Assembly (NCBI RefSeq): GCF_011764485.1
Contig: NZ_AP022848.1
Location: 710,001 to 774,000, forward strand
Direction: 5' to 3'
Source of the DNA: Bosea sp. ANAM02
GTDB lineage: Bacteria > Pseudomonadota > Alphaproteobacteria > Rhizobiales > Beijerinckiaceae
Length of the DNA stretch: 64,000 nt
Made by a program: the position numbers and the translations under genes. How positions within the stretch are numbered: the first letter of the stretch is position 1; each line of letters starts with the position of its first letter. Shown here one piece after another: positions 7,859-17,253 of the stretch. Below the pieces are notes generated by a model, which saw only the letters and a list, made by a program, of their open reading frames with translations, had not been told where the DNA came from and ran no database searches.

Positions 7859-10188
7859 GCATCCTCGATGACGCCAAGCAGCTCGCCCAGGGCATCGCCC
7901 AAGCCGCGATGGCGAAGGCGGTCGCGCTGGCGCCGGATAGCTGGATCCCCGGCGGAGAGCCCGATCCACTGATCGAGCAGCGGCACGGCCATGTTGGCAA
8001 GCCGGTCTCGCGGCTGGATGGCCCGCTGAAGGTCACAGGTGGCGCATCCTTCGCCGCCGAGTTCCCGATGGAGGGCATGGTCTATGCGGCGGTCGCCTAC
8101 AGCACCGTCGCCAAGGGTCGGATCGCGGAACTCGATACCGCCGCGGCCGAGGCCGCGCCGGGCGTCGTCCTGGTCATGACCCATCGCAACACGCCGCGGC
8201 TGAAGCCGACGCCAGTCTTCCTGTCGGCGCAGAAGGCCTCGGGCGGCGATGCGCTTCCAGTGATGCAGGACGGCCAGATCCACTGGAACGGACAGCCGCT
8301 CGCCGTGGTGCTCGCGGATACGCAGGAGCAGGCCGATCACGCCAAGTCCCTGATCCGCATCGGCTACGAAACCGAGGAGGCCGTAACCGACTTTGCGCAG
8401 GCGCAGCAGCGCGGCACACGCACGGCCCAGTTCATGGGCCAGCCCTTGCACGACGCTAAGGGCGACGCCGAGGCGGCGCTTGCAAAAGCGCCTGTAAAGG
8501 TCGACGCGCTCTATACGACGCCGCGGCACAACCACAATCCGATCGAGCTCCACGCCGTGACTTTGGCTTGGCAGGGCGAGACGCTGCGCGTGCACGACAG
8601 CCAGCAGATGGTCGCTCACTGCGCCTGGACGCTGGCCAAGGTCTTCGACATCGCCGAGGATCAGGTCGTCGTGACCTCGCCCTTCGTCGGCGGTGGCTTC
8701 GGCAGCAAGACCCTATGGCAGCACCATATCCTCGCGGCCGCTGCGGCGAAGCTGGCGGGCCGGCCCGTGAGGCTCGTGCTGTCACGCGAGGGCGTCTACC
8801 GCGTCGTCGGCGGCCGTTCGCCGACGCAGCAGCGCGTGGCGCTGGGCGCGAACCCCGACGGCCGGCTGACGGCGCTGATTCATAGCGGCACGACAGTCAA
8901 GACGGCGCACAACGCCATGCCCGAGCCCTTCATCCTGCCGACGCGCAGCGCCTACACCGCCGAGACGATCCTACTCGACGTGCAGCAGGTCGAGCTCGAC
9001 ATGGTGAGCAACACCTTCATGCGCGCGCCGGGCGAGGCGGTCGGCACCTTCGCGCTGGAATGCGCGCTGGACGAGCTTGCCCATGAGCTAGGCATCGACC
9101 CGGTTGAGTTGCGCATCCGCAACGAGCCGAAGGAAGATCCGACGTCGGGCCTGCCCTTCTCCGCGCGCCATATCGTCGAGGCGTGGCGAGCGGGGGTCGA
9201 ACGCTTCGGTTGGAGTCGTCGGAACCCGCAGCCCGGCGTCGTACGGGAGGGCGAATGGCTCGTGGGGATGGGCTGCGCCACCGCGACCTATCCTTATTAC
9301 CGCATGCCCGGCGGCGCCGCGCGCCTCACAATCACCCGGGAGGGACGCGCCACGGTCGACGTCGCAGTCCATGAGATGGGCATGGGCACGGCGACGGTGC
9401 AGACGCAGGTCACGGCCGAGCGGCTCGGCCTGCCGATGGAGGCGATCCGCTTCAATTACGGCGACTCGACCCTGCCCGGTGTCATCATGGCCGGCGGCTC
9501 ACAGCAGACCGCCGCGACCGGCGCCTCGGTGATCGCCGCCTACAACAAGCTCGTCGGCGAGCTTTTGACGCTCGCCGGCAACGATTCGACGCTTGCCGGG
9601 CTCAAGCCGGAAGAGGTCGCCAGCCGCGATGCTGGCCTGTGCAAGCGCGATGAGCCGGAACGCTACGAGAGCTATGCCTCGATCCTCAGCCGTGCCCGGC
9701 GGGACGAGGTCAGCGTCGTGGCCGAGCCGCCGCAGCCACTTGAGATGATGCATTGGTCGATGCACAGCCATGGCGCGATGTTCTGCGAGGTGCGCGTCAA
9801 CGTCGTCACCGGCGAGCCGCGCGTCTCGCGCTTCCTCGGCTCCTTCGACTGCGGCCGCATCCTCAATCCCAAGACCGCAGCCAGCCAGTTCCGCGGCGGC
9901 ATCATCATGGGCCTGGGCCTGGCGCTGATGGAAGAGACCCAATTCGACGAGCGCAGCGGGCGCATAATGAATCCGAGCCTCGCCGAATATCACGTGCCGG
10001 TGCATCTCGACGTGCCGGAGATCGATGTGATCTGGACCGATATTCCCGACCCGCACACGCCGATGGGCGCACGCGGCGTGGGCGAGATCGGCATCACCGG
10101 CACGGGTGCGGCGGTCGCGAACGCCATCTTCAACGCCACTGGCAAGCGCGTCCGCGATCTGCCAATCACCCTCGACAAGCTGATGTGA
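7855..10188 (+). CDS. paoC: Aldehyde/xanthine oxidoreductase, molybdenum-cofactor subunit
   Basis: 777 residues, the catalytic subunit. FVGGGFGSK is a cofactor-contact motif, and a second contact region follows in the C-terminal half. GARGVGEIG near the C-terminus carries the universally conserved base Glu744. Family members hydroxylate aldehydes, purines or aromatic heterocycles with water as oxygen donor. Its PaoC/YagR-like features suggest aldehydes, but the substrate pocket cannot be read reliably. No XdhC/PaoD-type maturation gene follows; an IS91-family element starts within about 150 bases of the stop, so a chaperone gene may have been displaced. Confidence 0.93.
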   Translation: MSILDDAKQLAQGIAQAAMAKAVALAPDSWIPGGEPDPLIEQRHGHVGKPVSRLDGPLKVTGGASFAAEFPMEGMVYAAVAYSTVAKGRIAELDTAAAEAAPGVVLVMTHRNTPRLKPTPVFLSAQKASGGDALPVMQDGQIHWNGQPLAVVLADTQEQADHAKSLIRIGYETEEAVTDFAQAQQRGTRTAQFMGQPLHDAKGDAEAALAKAPVKVDALYTTPRHNHNPIELHAVTLAWQGETLRVHDSQQMVAHCAWTLAKVFDIAEDQVVVTSPFVGGGFGSKTLWQHHILAAAAAKLAGRPVRLVLSREGVYRVVGGRSPTQQRVALGANPDGRLTALIHSGTTVKTAHNAMPEPFILPTRSAYTAETILLDVQQVELDMVSNTFMRAPGEAVGTFALECALDELAHELGIDPVELRIRNEPKEDPTSGLPFSARHIVEAWRAGVERFGWSRRNPQPGVVREGEWLVGMGCATATYPYYRMPGGAARLTITREGRATVDVAVHEMGMGTATVQTQVTAERLGLPMEAIRFNYGDSTLPGVIMAGGSQQTAATGASVIAAYNKLVGELLTLAGNDSTLAGLKPEEVASRDAGLCKRDEPERYESYASILSRARRDEVSVVAEPPQPLEMMHWSMHSHGAMFCEVRVNVVTGEPRVSRFLGSFDCGRILNPKTAASQFRGGIIMGLGLALMEETQFDERSGRIMNPSLAEYHVPVHLDVPEIDVIWTDIPDPHTPMGARGVGEIGITGTGAAVANAIFNATGKRVRDLPITLDKLM

Positions 10189-10343
10189 CAAATAGGGCGT
10201 TTTGCCGTTCCGTGGACATTGCGCCATAGGACTAAGCCGCTCTCGCGGCAGGGCGCTGCGGCGCGGTCATTGCTGAGATTTCGCCTGTGAGGCGCTGCAT
10301 CCGAGGATTTCGGGGTCGTTTCCCCTGATCCCTGGAGGCCTCC

Positions 10344-11207
10344 ATGACCGATGCCGTCACCGTCAGTCCGCTGCGTCAGCGGATGATCGAGGACATGACC
10401 ATCCGCCGGTTTGGCGAGCATACGCAGCGCGATTATGTGCGGCAGGTCCGTGAGTTCACCGCCTTCCTCGGCCTGCCGCCGGACCGGGCCGAGCCTGAGG
10501 ATCTGCGGCGCTACCAGCTCCACCTGGCCTCGCTCGGTGCCAGCTACGCGCGGATGAACCTGGCCTGCACCGCACTGCGCTTCTTCTTCCATGTCACGCT
10601 GGGACGGACCGGCTTCGGTGACCGCATGGCGCGGATCCCGACGCCGGAGCGGTTGCCAGTCGTGCTGGACACGCAAGAGGTGGCGTTGCTGCTGGCCCAT
10701 GCGCGGAGCCTGAAGGACCGGGCCGCGCTGAGTATCGCCTATGGCTGCGGCCTGCGCGTGTCGGAGATCGCCAACCTCAAGGTCGCCGACGTCGACAGCG
10801 CGCGCATGCTGATCCGGGTCGAGCAGGGCAAGGGCCGCAAGGACCGCTATGTCATGCTCGCGCCCGACCTGCTCGACCTCCTGCGGCAATGGTGGCGGGT
10901 GAAGCGCCCGCGTGGCTGGCTCTTCCCCGGCCAGCAGCCGGGCCAGCCGATCACGACGCGCCAGCTCAACCGGGCCTGTCATGCCGCAGCCGTTGCGGCC
11001 AAGCTCGACAAGCGGGTGTCCATGCACACGCTGCGGCACAGCTTCGCCACGCATCTGCTGGAGCGGAAGACCGATATCCGGGTGATCCAGGTCCTGCTCG
11101 GCCACAGGAAGCTCGACACCACCGCCGTCTACACCCGCGTCGCGCTGAAGACGCTGCGCGAGGTGACCAGCCCGCTCGCGCTGCTGGCGCCGCCGCCGCC
11201 GCCGTAA
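10344..11207 (+). CDS. Tyrosine recombinase of IS91-type element
   Basis: 287 residues. Residues 10-90 form the SAM-like DNA-binding domain (MTIRRFGEHTQRDYVRQVREF). The catalytic domain contains the first Arg in YGCGLRVSEIANL, the HTLRHSFATHLL box, the GHRKLDTTAVYTRV box and its nucleophilic Tyr. All catalytic residues are therefore present, and it looks functional. GGAGG lies five bases before ATG 10344. This gene type commonly accompanies IS91-family transposases, and its role in transposition is unclear. XerC/XerD-like length and motifs alone could suggest a housekeeping recombinase, but the context argues against that. Confidence 0.88.
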   Translation: MTDAVTVSPLRQRMIEDMTIRRFGEHTQRDYVRQVREFTAFLGLPPDRAEPEDLRRYQLHLASLGASYARMNLACTALRFFFHVTLGRTGFGDRMARIPTPERLPVVLDTQEVALLLAHARSLKDRAALSIAYGCGLRVSEIANLKVADVDSARMLIRVEQGKGRKDRYVMLAPDLLDLLRQWWRVKRPRGWLFPGQQPGQPITTRQLNRACHAAAVAAKLDKRVSMHTLRHSFATHLLERKTDIRVIQVLLGHRKLDTTAVYTRVALKTLREVTSPLALLAPPPPP

Positions 11208-11222
11208 CGCTCCGCGCCGATC

Positions 11223-12437
11223 ATGGCGCGGCCTTCGCTGGAGGTCGCGGACATCCTGAACCGACATGGCGACGCCTTCCTCGCGCGCCATCGGCTCAGC
11301 CGTGGCCAGCTCAAGGTGATCGGTGCAATCCGGGCCTGCCGGACGGCTGCGCTCGGCGGCCATGTCATGGCCTGCGGCGACTGCGATCACGCGACGATCG
11401 CCTATAACTCCTGCCGCAACCGGCACTGCCCACGATGCCAGGGCGCGGCGGCGAAGGACTGGCTCGCGGACCGGCAGGCCGACCTGCTGCCCGTGCCCTA
11501 CTATCATCTCGTCTTCACCCTGCCGGCACCGGTCGCGGCCATCGCCTTCCAAAACAAGGCCGCCGTCTACGGCCTTCTGTTCAAGGCAGCAGCCGAGACG
11601 CTCGCCACCATCGCGAGCGATCCCCGGCATCTCGGTACCCGCATCGGCTTCACCTCGGTGCTGCACACCTGGGGATCGGCGATGACCCATCATCCCCATC
11701 TCCACATCATCGCACCCGGAGGCGGATTGTCGCCTGACAGCGCTCGCTGGATCCCGTGCCGGCCTGGCTTCTTCCTGCCCGTGCGCGTGCTCTCGCGGCT
11801 GTTCCGCAGGCTCTTCCTCGAAGGGCTCACCGCTCTCAATGCTTCCGGGCGGCTCGCCTTCCATGGCGATCTCGCCCATCTGGCCGAAGCCGAGGCCTTC
11901 GCCACCGTGCTGGCGCCGCTGCGACGAGCCGACTGGGTCGTCTATGCCAAGCGCCCCTTCGGCGGACCTGAGGCCGTGCTGGCCTATCTCGCCCGCTACA
12001 CCCACCGCGTCGCCATCGCCAACAGCCGCATCATTGCCATGGATCGGCACGGGGTCACGTTCCGCTGGAAGGATTATCGCGCCCGCTCCGCCGGCGAGAC
12101 CTGGCGCAAGACCATGACGCTGACGGCCTTCGAGTTCATCCGCCGCTTCCTGCTCCACGTCCTGCCCGACGGATTCCACCGCATCCGGCATTATGGATTG
12201 CTCGCCTCGAGCCGGCGCGCCGGCACCATCGCCCGCATCAGGCAGATCATCGCGGCGCCAACACCGGACGCCATGACGGCAGATCGTGGAGCAGAGATCT
12301 CGGCCGAACAATCCGATCCGGTCGATGAGCGGAGGCCTCCTTGCCCGTGCTGCGGTGGCCGCATGATCCTCGTCGAGCGCTTCGCACCGGGCACAGCGCC
12401 GCGCACCATCCTCGCCGTCAGAATCGACACCTCATGA
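11223..12437 (+). CDS. IS91-family transposase (HUH, Y1 type)
   Basis: 404 residues. The N-terminal zinc-binding domain shows CGDCDHATIAYNSCRNRHCP plus a following Cys. The central HUH motif is HPHLHIIAPGGG, and the nucleophile Tyr lies in YLARYTHRVAIANSRI. A C-terminal Cys pair (PCPCCGG) is near residue 380. These enzymes nick one strand and move the element by rolling-circle replication. All expected motifs are intact and no frameshift is visible, so the element may still be active. Confidence 0.93.
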   Translation: MARPSLEVADILNRHGDAFLARHRLSRGQLKVIGAIRACRTAALGGHVMACGDCDHATIAYNSCRNRHCPRCQGAAAKDWLADRQADLLPVPYYHLVFTLPAPVAAIAFQNKAAVYGLLFKAAAETLATIASDPRHLGTRIGFTSVLHTWGSAMTHHPHLHIIAPGGGLSPDSARWIPCRPGFFLPVRVLSRLFRRLFLEGLTALNASGRLAFHGDLAHLAEAEAFATVLAPLRRADWVVYAKRPFGGPEAVLAYLARYTHRVAIANSRIIAMDRHGVTFRWKDYRARSAGETWRKTMTLTAFEFIRRFLLHVLPDGFHRIRHYGLLASSRRAGTIARIRQIIAAPTPDAMTADRGAEISAEQSDPVDERRPPCPCCGGRMILVERFAPGTAPRTILAVRIDTS

Positions 12438-12937
12438 CGATGGCGCCGGGACGACACCCCGAGGAAGCGCCGCCGATCTCGGCCAGAGAGCGGGCGATCC
12501 TGTTCGCCCCAGTCGCGGAAATGGAGATCGCGGTGGGCCCGGATACGTCCGATGGGCAGCCAAGCGCGGGCTCCCGGGCATCAAGGTCGGAGCATCGCGC
12601 CGCCGTTACGCGCCTCGCGCGCTCCCGCAGACCACGCCGCTCAGCGAAATCCCCATAGCCCACGGCCTCGGGCCGCGGCTTCCTCCACTGGAGGTTCTCA
12701 GACGCGGGCCCAAGAGCCGCGCCATCAATGCTGCGCAAGGGCCCGCATCTGAGACCCTTCACAATAGCTGACCTCAGCACTCTTCCTTAAAGCGGACTTT
12801 CGCGTCTTCGAGGCGTGTAGTCGGGTTCCATCAACCTGCCCCCAGCAGATGCCCGGTTGACAACATAGAGCACCAGCGCATTATGTCATGGTTGATTGCT
12901 GACAATCGACCATGACAAGAAATGGGGACGAACTGCT
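12438..12937. other. IS91 downstream end and promoter region of ABC operon
   Basis: About 500 bases without a credible gene. The first ~300 bases are GC-rich and full of small inverted repeats typical of a transposon end. The last ~150 bases are AT-richer and should hold the promoter of the amino-acid binding protein gene. GGGGA about eleven bases before ATG 12938 may be its ribosome-binding site. Confidence 0.5.
12697..12753. repeat. 15-bp inverted repeat (hairpin) at IS91 end
   Basis: CTCAGACGCGGGCCC at 12697-12711 pairs with GGGCCCGCATCTGAG at 12739-12753, with one mismatch and a 27-base loop. Hairpins close to the ends are expected for ori/ter sites of rolling-circle IS elements. A transcription terminator is an alternative, but no T-run follows. 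Confidence 0.6.
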
Positions 12938-13777
12938 ATGAACTCGAAGACTCTGAATTCGACCCTTGCATTCTTGGGCGCCACCCTGGGGATGGCTGTT
13001 GCCCCTTCGATGGCCCAATGCCTGCCCGCGCCTCCTAGCTTGGTCGAGGCTGGCCACCTGACCGTGGGTACTTCACTGACAGCCCCTCCGATGGGTTTCA
13101 TGAAGGACGACACGCCGTCAGGCTTCGATCCCGAGTTCATCACGGCCGTGGCCGAGAAGATGTGCCTCAAGACCAAGATCGTGAATGTCACCTTCCAAGG
13201 ATTGTTTCCGGGTCTCATCGCCAAAAAATTCGACGTGATCGCCTCGCAGATCGGCATCACCGAGCCCCGCAAGGAGATGTTCGATTTCGTCCCCGTGTTC
13301 GTCGGCGGCCTTCGCCTGGTGACGCAGAAGAACAGCGGCTTGAAGTTCCAGACGGAAAGCGACGTTTGCGGACATGCAGCCAGCATCGTGGCTGGATCCA
13401 CCCAGATGGCGGCGCTTGAGCGCGTCAAAGGCGACTGCCCTGCCGGCAAACCGATGACGCTCAAGGTCTTCACCAACCAGAGCGAGGCGCTGAACGAAGT
13501 CGCCAAGGGCACGGTCAACGTTGCTTATGTCGACTGGCCGGTCGCGGCTTACCTGATCCAGCAGCGCCCACAGGACTTCGTCGAAGCGAGCCCGGTTCTG
13601 AGCGGCAAGGGGCCGAACACCGAGCGCAATCGCAATGGCATCGTCATTCGGAAAGGTGAAACGGCAACGCAGGACGCCGTCGCAGCGGCGGTGAAGGCGG
13701 CTATGAGCGCGGGCGCCTACGAAGGAATCCTGAAGAAGTGGAATCTCGCCGACGGGGACGTTCGCAAGGCCAACTGA
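12938..13777 (+). CDS. Amino-acid-type ABC transporter substrate-binding protein
   Basis: 279 residues with a Sec signal peptide (hydrophobic segment ending PSMAQ). The mature protein is a family 3 binding protein: LTVGTSLTAPPMGF opens the fold, GFDPEFITAVAEKM is the typical second motif, and DVIASQIGITEPRKEMFDF is the ligand-contact segment. ATG 12938 was preferred to an upstream in-frame ATG because the signal peptide begins here. Permease and ATPase genes follow, with a GntR gene between them. The ligand could be an amino acid or a related acid and is not predictable. Confidence 0.9.
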   Translation: MNSKTLNSTLAFLGATLGMAVAPSMAQCLPAPPSLVEAGHLTVGTSLTAPPMGFMKDDTPSGFDPEFITAVAEKMCLKTKIVNVTFQGLFPGLIAKKFDVIASQIGITEPRKEMFDFVPVFVGGLRLVTQKNSGLKFQTESDVCGHAASIVAGSTQMAALERVKGDCPAGKPMTLKVFTNQSEALNEVAKGTVNVAYVDWPVAAYLIQQRPQDFVEASPVLSGKGPNTERNRNGIVIRKGETATQDAVAAAVKAAMSAGAYEGILKKWNLADGDVRKAN

Positions 13778-13808
13778 GCAAAAACTCACGGAACCGAGGA
13801 AGGCAGCA

Positions 13809-14507
13809 ATGCGCTTCGATCTCGACTATTTCCTGAGCCTGCTGTTCTCGACGCGCTTCTTCGAGCCCGTCGCGATCGTGATCATCGTGGCCGCTACGGC
13901 CATGGTGATCGGCGTGCTCATCGGCACGGTGGGCGGCATCGTCCTCAACTCGCCGGTCCCGCTGCTACAGAGGCTGGTGAAGCTATACGTCACAACCATC
14001 CGCGGTGTGCCGGTGCTCGTTCAGATCGTCTTCTGGTACAACGGGCTGCCGGCTCTCACCGGCGGTGCGATCAACCTCTCGGCCTATGCGGCCGGCATCA
14101 TCGCACTGGGGGTCAATGAGGGCGCGTATATGACGGAGATCGTCCGATCGGGCATCCAATCGGTCGACCGTGGCCAGCGCGAAGCCTCACAGGTTCTCAG
14201 CCTGAGCTACCGCTCCATGATGATGAAGGTGATCCTGCCGCAGGCGATACGGATCGCGATCCCGCCGACGGGCAACCAGGTTGTCAACCTGCTCAAGAAC
14301 ACGTCGCTCCTTTTCACGATCGCCATTCCTGAGATCTTTGCGACGGGCACGAACCTGTTCAGCGCGAATTTCAAGTACTTCGAGGTCATCGCTGTGGTCG
14401 CCATCTGGTACCTGCTGCTGGCGATTGCGTACGGCTTTATCCAGCGGGCCGTGGAACGTCGCTTCGCCAAGGGCAGGCGCGACCTTTATGATCTTGCTGC
14501 GGCGTGA
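13809..14507 (+). CDS. Amino-acid-type ABC transporter permease
   Basis: 232 residues with about five hydrophobic segments, in the HisM/GlnP class. The EAA cytoplasmic loop reads REASQVLSLSYRSMMMKVILPQAIRIAIPP, of which the ALxLS and LPQA parts are diagnostic. AGGAAGG lies just before ATG 13809. Only one permease gene is present, so the channel is probably a homodimer. It sits between the binding protein and the regulator gene. Confidence 0.92.
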   Translation: MRFDLDYFLSLLFSTRFFEPVAIVIIVAATAMVIGVLIGTVGGIVLNSPVPLLQRLVKLYVTTIRGVPVLVQIVFWYNGLPALTGGAINLSAYAAGIIALGVNEGAYMTEIVRSGIQSVDRGQREASQVLSLSYRSMMMKVILPQAIRIAIPPTGNQVVNLLKNTSLLFTIAIPEIFATGTNLFSANFKYFEVIAVVAIWYLLLAIAYGFIQRAVERRFAKGRRDLYDLAAA

Positions 14508-14542
14508 TCTGGTCGCCTGGATTTGAGGAAAGCACCCACGCC

Positions 14543-15205
14543 ATGAGCCTGACCGCATTGAAGCGACAGCCCGCCGAACAGCTGGCTACAGAGGCGCTGA
14601 AGGAGTCCATTCTCGCAGGAGATCTGAAACCCGGTGAGCGGCTGACCGAAGCGGCGCTGGCGGACCAGTTCGCCGTCTCGCGGGGCACGGTTCGCACTGC
14701 GCTTCACCAGCTCAGCCGCGATCGCCTGGTGGTCCTGACGCCTTATACGGGCTGGGCCGTAGCCACTATCGATCGCCAGGATCTCTGGGAAATCTATACG
14801 CTGCGCAGCAGCCTGGAGCGCCTTGCCGCGCGGTTGGCAGCCGAGCGGATCGACGATAAGGGGCGAGCTCGCCTAATCACGGTCCGGGATGCATTCTTCG
14901 CTGCTTGCGAACGATCGGATGTTGAAGTCGCGGTCGACCACGACTTTTCGCTCCACCGCACGATCGTCGAGCTGTCGGGCAATAAACGCCTTCTCGATCA
15001 GTACCTCATGGTCGAGCAGCAGATCCGCCTCTTCATCAACTCGACCTACGCGTCCGCCCCGAACCTGTCGGTGGCGATCGACCACCACTCTCCGATTATC
15101 GACGCTGTTCTCGCCGGTGATGGCGCTGCCGCGGCCGGACATAGCGAACACCACATTCTCAGCGAGGGCGAGCGCGTGCTCGCGATGGTGAAGGATGCCG
15201 ATTGA
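14543..15205 (+). CDS. GntR-family regulator, FCD (FadR-like) subfamily
   Basis: 220 residues. An N-terminal winged helix (residues 8-75, with [24 protein letters not shown]) precedes an all-helical FCD effector domain with the metal-ligand pattern D...H ([12 protein letters not shown]) and later His residues (HHSPII, HSEHH). The start ATG 14543 has GAGGAAAG about twelve bases upstream. It is embedded in the transporter operon, overlaps the ATPase gene by 11 bases, and very likely regulates the operon in response to the carboxylate substrate or its product. Confidence 0.9.
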   Translation: MSLTALKRQPAEQLATEALKESILAGDLKPGERLTEAALADQFAVSRGTVRTALHQLSRDRLVVLTPYTGWAVATIDRQDLWEIYTLRSSLERLAARLAAERIDDKGRARLITVRDAFFAACERSDVEVAVDHDFSLHRTIVELSGNKRLLDQYLMVEQQIRLFINSTYASAPNLSVAIDHHSPIIDAVLAGDGAAAAGHSEHHILSEGERVLAMVKDAD

Positions 15206-15959
15206 AGCCACAGCAGCCGAAGCCGGTCGCGAGGCGGTCATCGCTCTTGAGGGACTGAACAAGTGGTTCGGTGCGATGCACGTCCTCAAGGACGTGTCAC
15301 TGTCCATAGACAAGGGCGAGAAAGTCGTGATCTGCGGACCATCCGGATCGGGCAAATCGACCCTCATACGCTGCATAAACGGCCTCGAGCAGCACCAAGG
15401 TGGGCAGATCAGCGTCGAGGGTGTCGAGCTGGGACCGAAGACCCTCGCCCAGGTGCGACGTGAGGTCGGGATGGTCTTCCAGTCCTTCAACCTCTTCCCT
15501 CATCTGACCATCAAGGAAAATTGCATGCTCGCGCCGATGGAGGCGCGAGGCCTGTCCAAAAAGGAAGCCGAGGAGCGCAGCATGGACTACCTTCGCCGTG
15601 TCCATATCGCTGAGCACGCACACAAGTACCCTTCACAGCTTTCGGGCGGGCAGCAGCAACGCGCGGCGATCGCTCGGGCGCTCTGCATGCAGCCGCGTAT
15701 CATGCTGTTCGATGAACCTACCTCCGCTCTCGATCCCGAGATGATCTCCGAGGTGCTCGATACGATGATGGAACTGGCTGCATCCGGCATGACCATGGTC
15801 TGCGTTACGCATGAGATGGGATTTGCTCAGAAGGTCGCGGATCGGGTCGTTTTCATGGACCAAGGCGCCATTGCGGAAGTGGGGCCGCCAAAACAGCTCT
15901 TTCAATCTCCGTCTTCGGAACGGCTCGCGCTGTTTCTGAAACGCATCCTCACTCACTGA
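15195..15959 (+). CDS. Amino-acid-type ABC transporter ATP-binding protein
   Basis: 254 residues, GlnQ/HisP class. Walker A is GPSGSGKST, the Q-loop lies in [14 protein letters not shown], the signature is LSGGQQQR, Walker B is [15 protein letters not shown] and the switch His is in CVTHEMGFA. It starts inside the last codons of the GntR gene, so translation is coupled. It energises the transporter made by the binding protein and permease upstream. Confidence 0.95.
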   Translation: MPIEATAAEAGREAVIALEGLNKWFGAMHVLKDVSLSIDKGEKVVICGPSGSGKSTLIRCINGLEQHQGGQISVEGVELGPKTLAQVRREVGMVFQSFNLFPHLTIKENCMLAPMEARGLSKKEAEERSMDYLRRVHIAEHAHKYPSQLSGGQQQRAAIARALCMQPRIMLFDEPTSALDPEMISEVLDTMMELAASGMTMVCVTHEMGFAQKVADRVVFMDQGAIAEVGPPKQLFQSPSSERLALFLKRILTH

Positions 15960-16046
15960 AAGCTTCACAGCTCGGCAGAAGATCCAAGGCGCCATGTGCA
16001 GTGGCGTCGGCGGGATCCCTGTGCCTTAGGCGGAAAGGACATTCTC

Positions 16047-17213
16047 GTGCTCACAATCGACAACCTGCGGGTCTTCAACATCCGAGGTGGCGGTCTCCAT
16101 CCCGTTCTCGTCGAGCTTTCGACCAGGGATGGCATCAAGGGTTATGGCGAGGCCGCCGTCGCCTATGGCATTGGCGCGAACGCCGCAGCCGGCATGCTTA
16201 GCGACCTGGCACACAAGGTCGTAGGTCAGGACGCCACCTACCCGCGCAACATTTGGCACGAGATCTACGATAACTCTTTCTGGACCAAGGGCGGTGGCGC
16301 GATCGTGTTCGCAGCGTTGAGCGCTATCGACCAGGCATTGTGGGACATCAAGGCAAAATCGCTCGGGGTCCCGGTCTATGAGCTCTTTGGCGCCAAGTTT
16401 GAGAGCTCGCTGGAGGTCTACGCCAATGGCTGGAACACGGATCACGACGACGCGATGGAGTGGGCTAAGGCCGCCGAGCGCCCATTGAAAGACGGTTACA
16501 CCATCTTGAAGTGCTATCCCTTGGCGACCCGCCAGGAGGGTGGGACCTTGCGGCACGTCCAACGTCGTTCGCTAAGCACCGAGGAGTTCAAGCGAGCGAT
16601 CAATCGCGTTCGGGCGCTCCGGAAAGTGGTCGGCCCGGATATCAGCCTGATGTTCGACCTCAGCGGCGGTCTAAATAACGATCAGCTGATCCGGTTCATG
16701 GACGTCTGCACGGAACTCGACGTGACCTGGGTCGAGGAGCCCGTTGACCCCTTCAACATTCAGGGCCTGCGGAATTTTGCAGGGCGGTGGCCGATCCCGA
16801 TCGCCGCTGGCGAACGGGTCTATACGCGGCAGGGCTTCAGGAATTTGCTGGAGACGGGAGGGATCGACATCGTCATGCCTGACGTGGGCAACTGCGGCGG
16901 CATCTTTGAGGCGGTTCAGATTGCCGCGATGGCCGAGAGCTACAACGCCCGCGTCTCTCCCCACAATTGCGCCAGTTCCCTCTGCACGGCTGCGACGGTG
17001 CAGGTCTGGGCAGCGTCCGGCATGGGCATGCCGCTGGAGACATATCCGTATTTCTCGGATGCAAACGATTATGTCCAGGTCCTCGCCAATCCACCCGAGA
17101 AGGCGGTGGTCAAGGGCCGTCTCGCGGTCCCGACAGACCCGGGTATCGGCGCCGAAATCAATCTCGAGGCGGTCAATCCGTTCCGCTGCTTCGATTTCAA
17201 AGCGGACGCCTGA
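16047..17213 (+). CDS. Enolase-superfamily enzyme (mandelate racemase/muconate lactonizing type)
   Basis: 388 residues from GTG 16047, which has GGAAAGGA seven bases upstream; the frame also contains an ATG at 15996 with no comparable site. The metal ligands are Asp204 (MFDLSGG), Glu230 (WVEEPVDP) and Glu256 (AAGERV). Asp279 (MPDVGNCGG) and His306 (SPHNCAS) form the acid-base dyad of the mandelate-racemase subgroup. Opposite them lies Lys155-Cys-Tyr157 where many relatives have Lys-x-Lys. Related enzymes abstract the alpha-proton of sugar acids or other carboxylates, leading to dehydration or racemisation. Its location directly after the ABC transporter suggests it processes the imported acid. 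Confidence 0.87.
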   Translation: MLTIDNLRVFNIRGGGLHPVLVELSTRDGIKGYGEAAVAYGIGANAAAGMLSDLAHKVVGQDATYPRNIWHEIYDNSFWTKGGGAIVFAALSAIDQALWDIKAKSLGVPVYELFGAKFESSLEVYANGWNTDHDDAMEWAKAAERPLKDGYTILKCYPLATRQEGGTLRHVQRRSLSTEEFKRAINRVRALRKVVGPDISLMFDLSGGLNNDQLIRFMDVCTELDVTWVEEPVDPFNIQGLRNFAGRWPIPIAAGERVYTRQGFRNLLETGGIDIVMPDVGNCGGIFEAVQIAAMAESYNARVSPHNCASSLCTAATVQVWAASGMGMPLETYPYFSDANDYVQVLANPPEKAVVKGRLAVPTDPGIGAEINLEAVNPFRCFDFKADA

Positions 17214-17233
17214 AACGACCCAAAAAATTGGCC

Positions 17234-17253
17234 GCACGCTGTTTCAAGCGTGC
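17234..17253 (+). terminator. Possible terminator of the enolase operon
   Basis: GCACGCT and AGCGTGC form a perfect 7-bp stem with a 6-base loop, twenty bases after the stop codon at 17213. No T-run follows, so it may instead stabilise the mRNA end. Confidence 0.4.

Larger units (their letters stand above)
10200..12770 (+). mobile_element. IS91-family element with associated tyrosine recombinase
   Basis: A two-gene unit: a tyrosine recombinase followed 15 bases later by a Y1-type IS91 transposase, flanked by non-coding ends. The exact ends cannot be placed, because these rolling-circle elements have no target duplication or simple terminal repeats. A strong hairpin at 12697-12753 probably belongs to one transposition end. 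The element separates the paoABC operon from the amino-acid ABC transporter operon. Confidence 0.7.

Noticed and set aside
10344..11207. Housekeeping XerC/XerD recombinase
   Set aside because: It lies 15 bases before an IS91 transposase in the typical arrangement of such elements, so an element-borne recombinase is the better call.
9990..12311. A 773-codon open frame on the minus strand
   Set aside because: It is antisense to the paoC end and both IS91 genes; no domain is recognisable.
12418..12780. A 120-codon minus-strand frame in the IS91 tail
   Set aside because: No recognisable motif; it spans the hairpin and lies in the non-coding transposon end.
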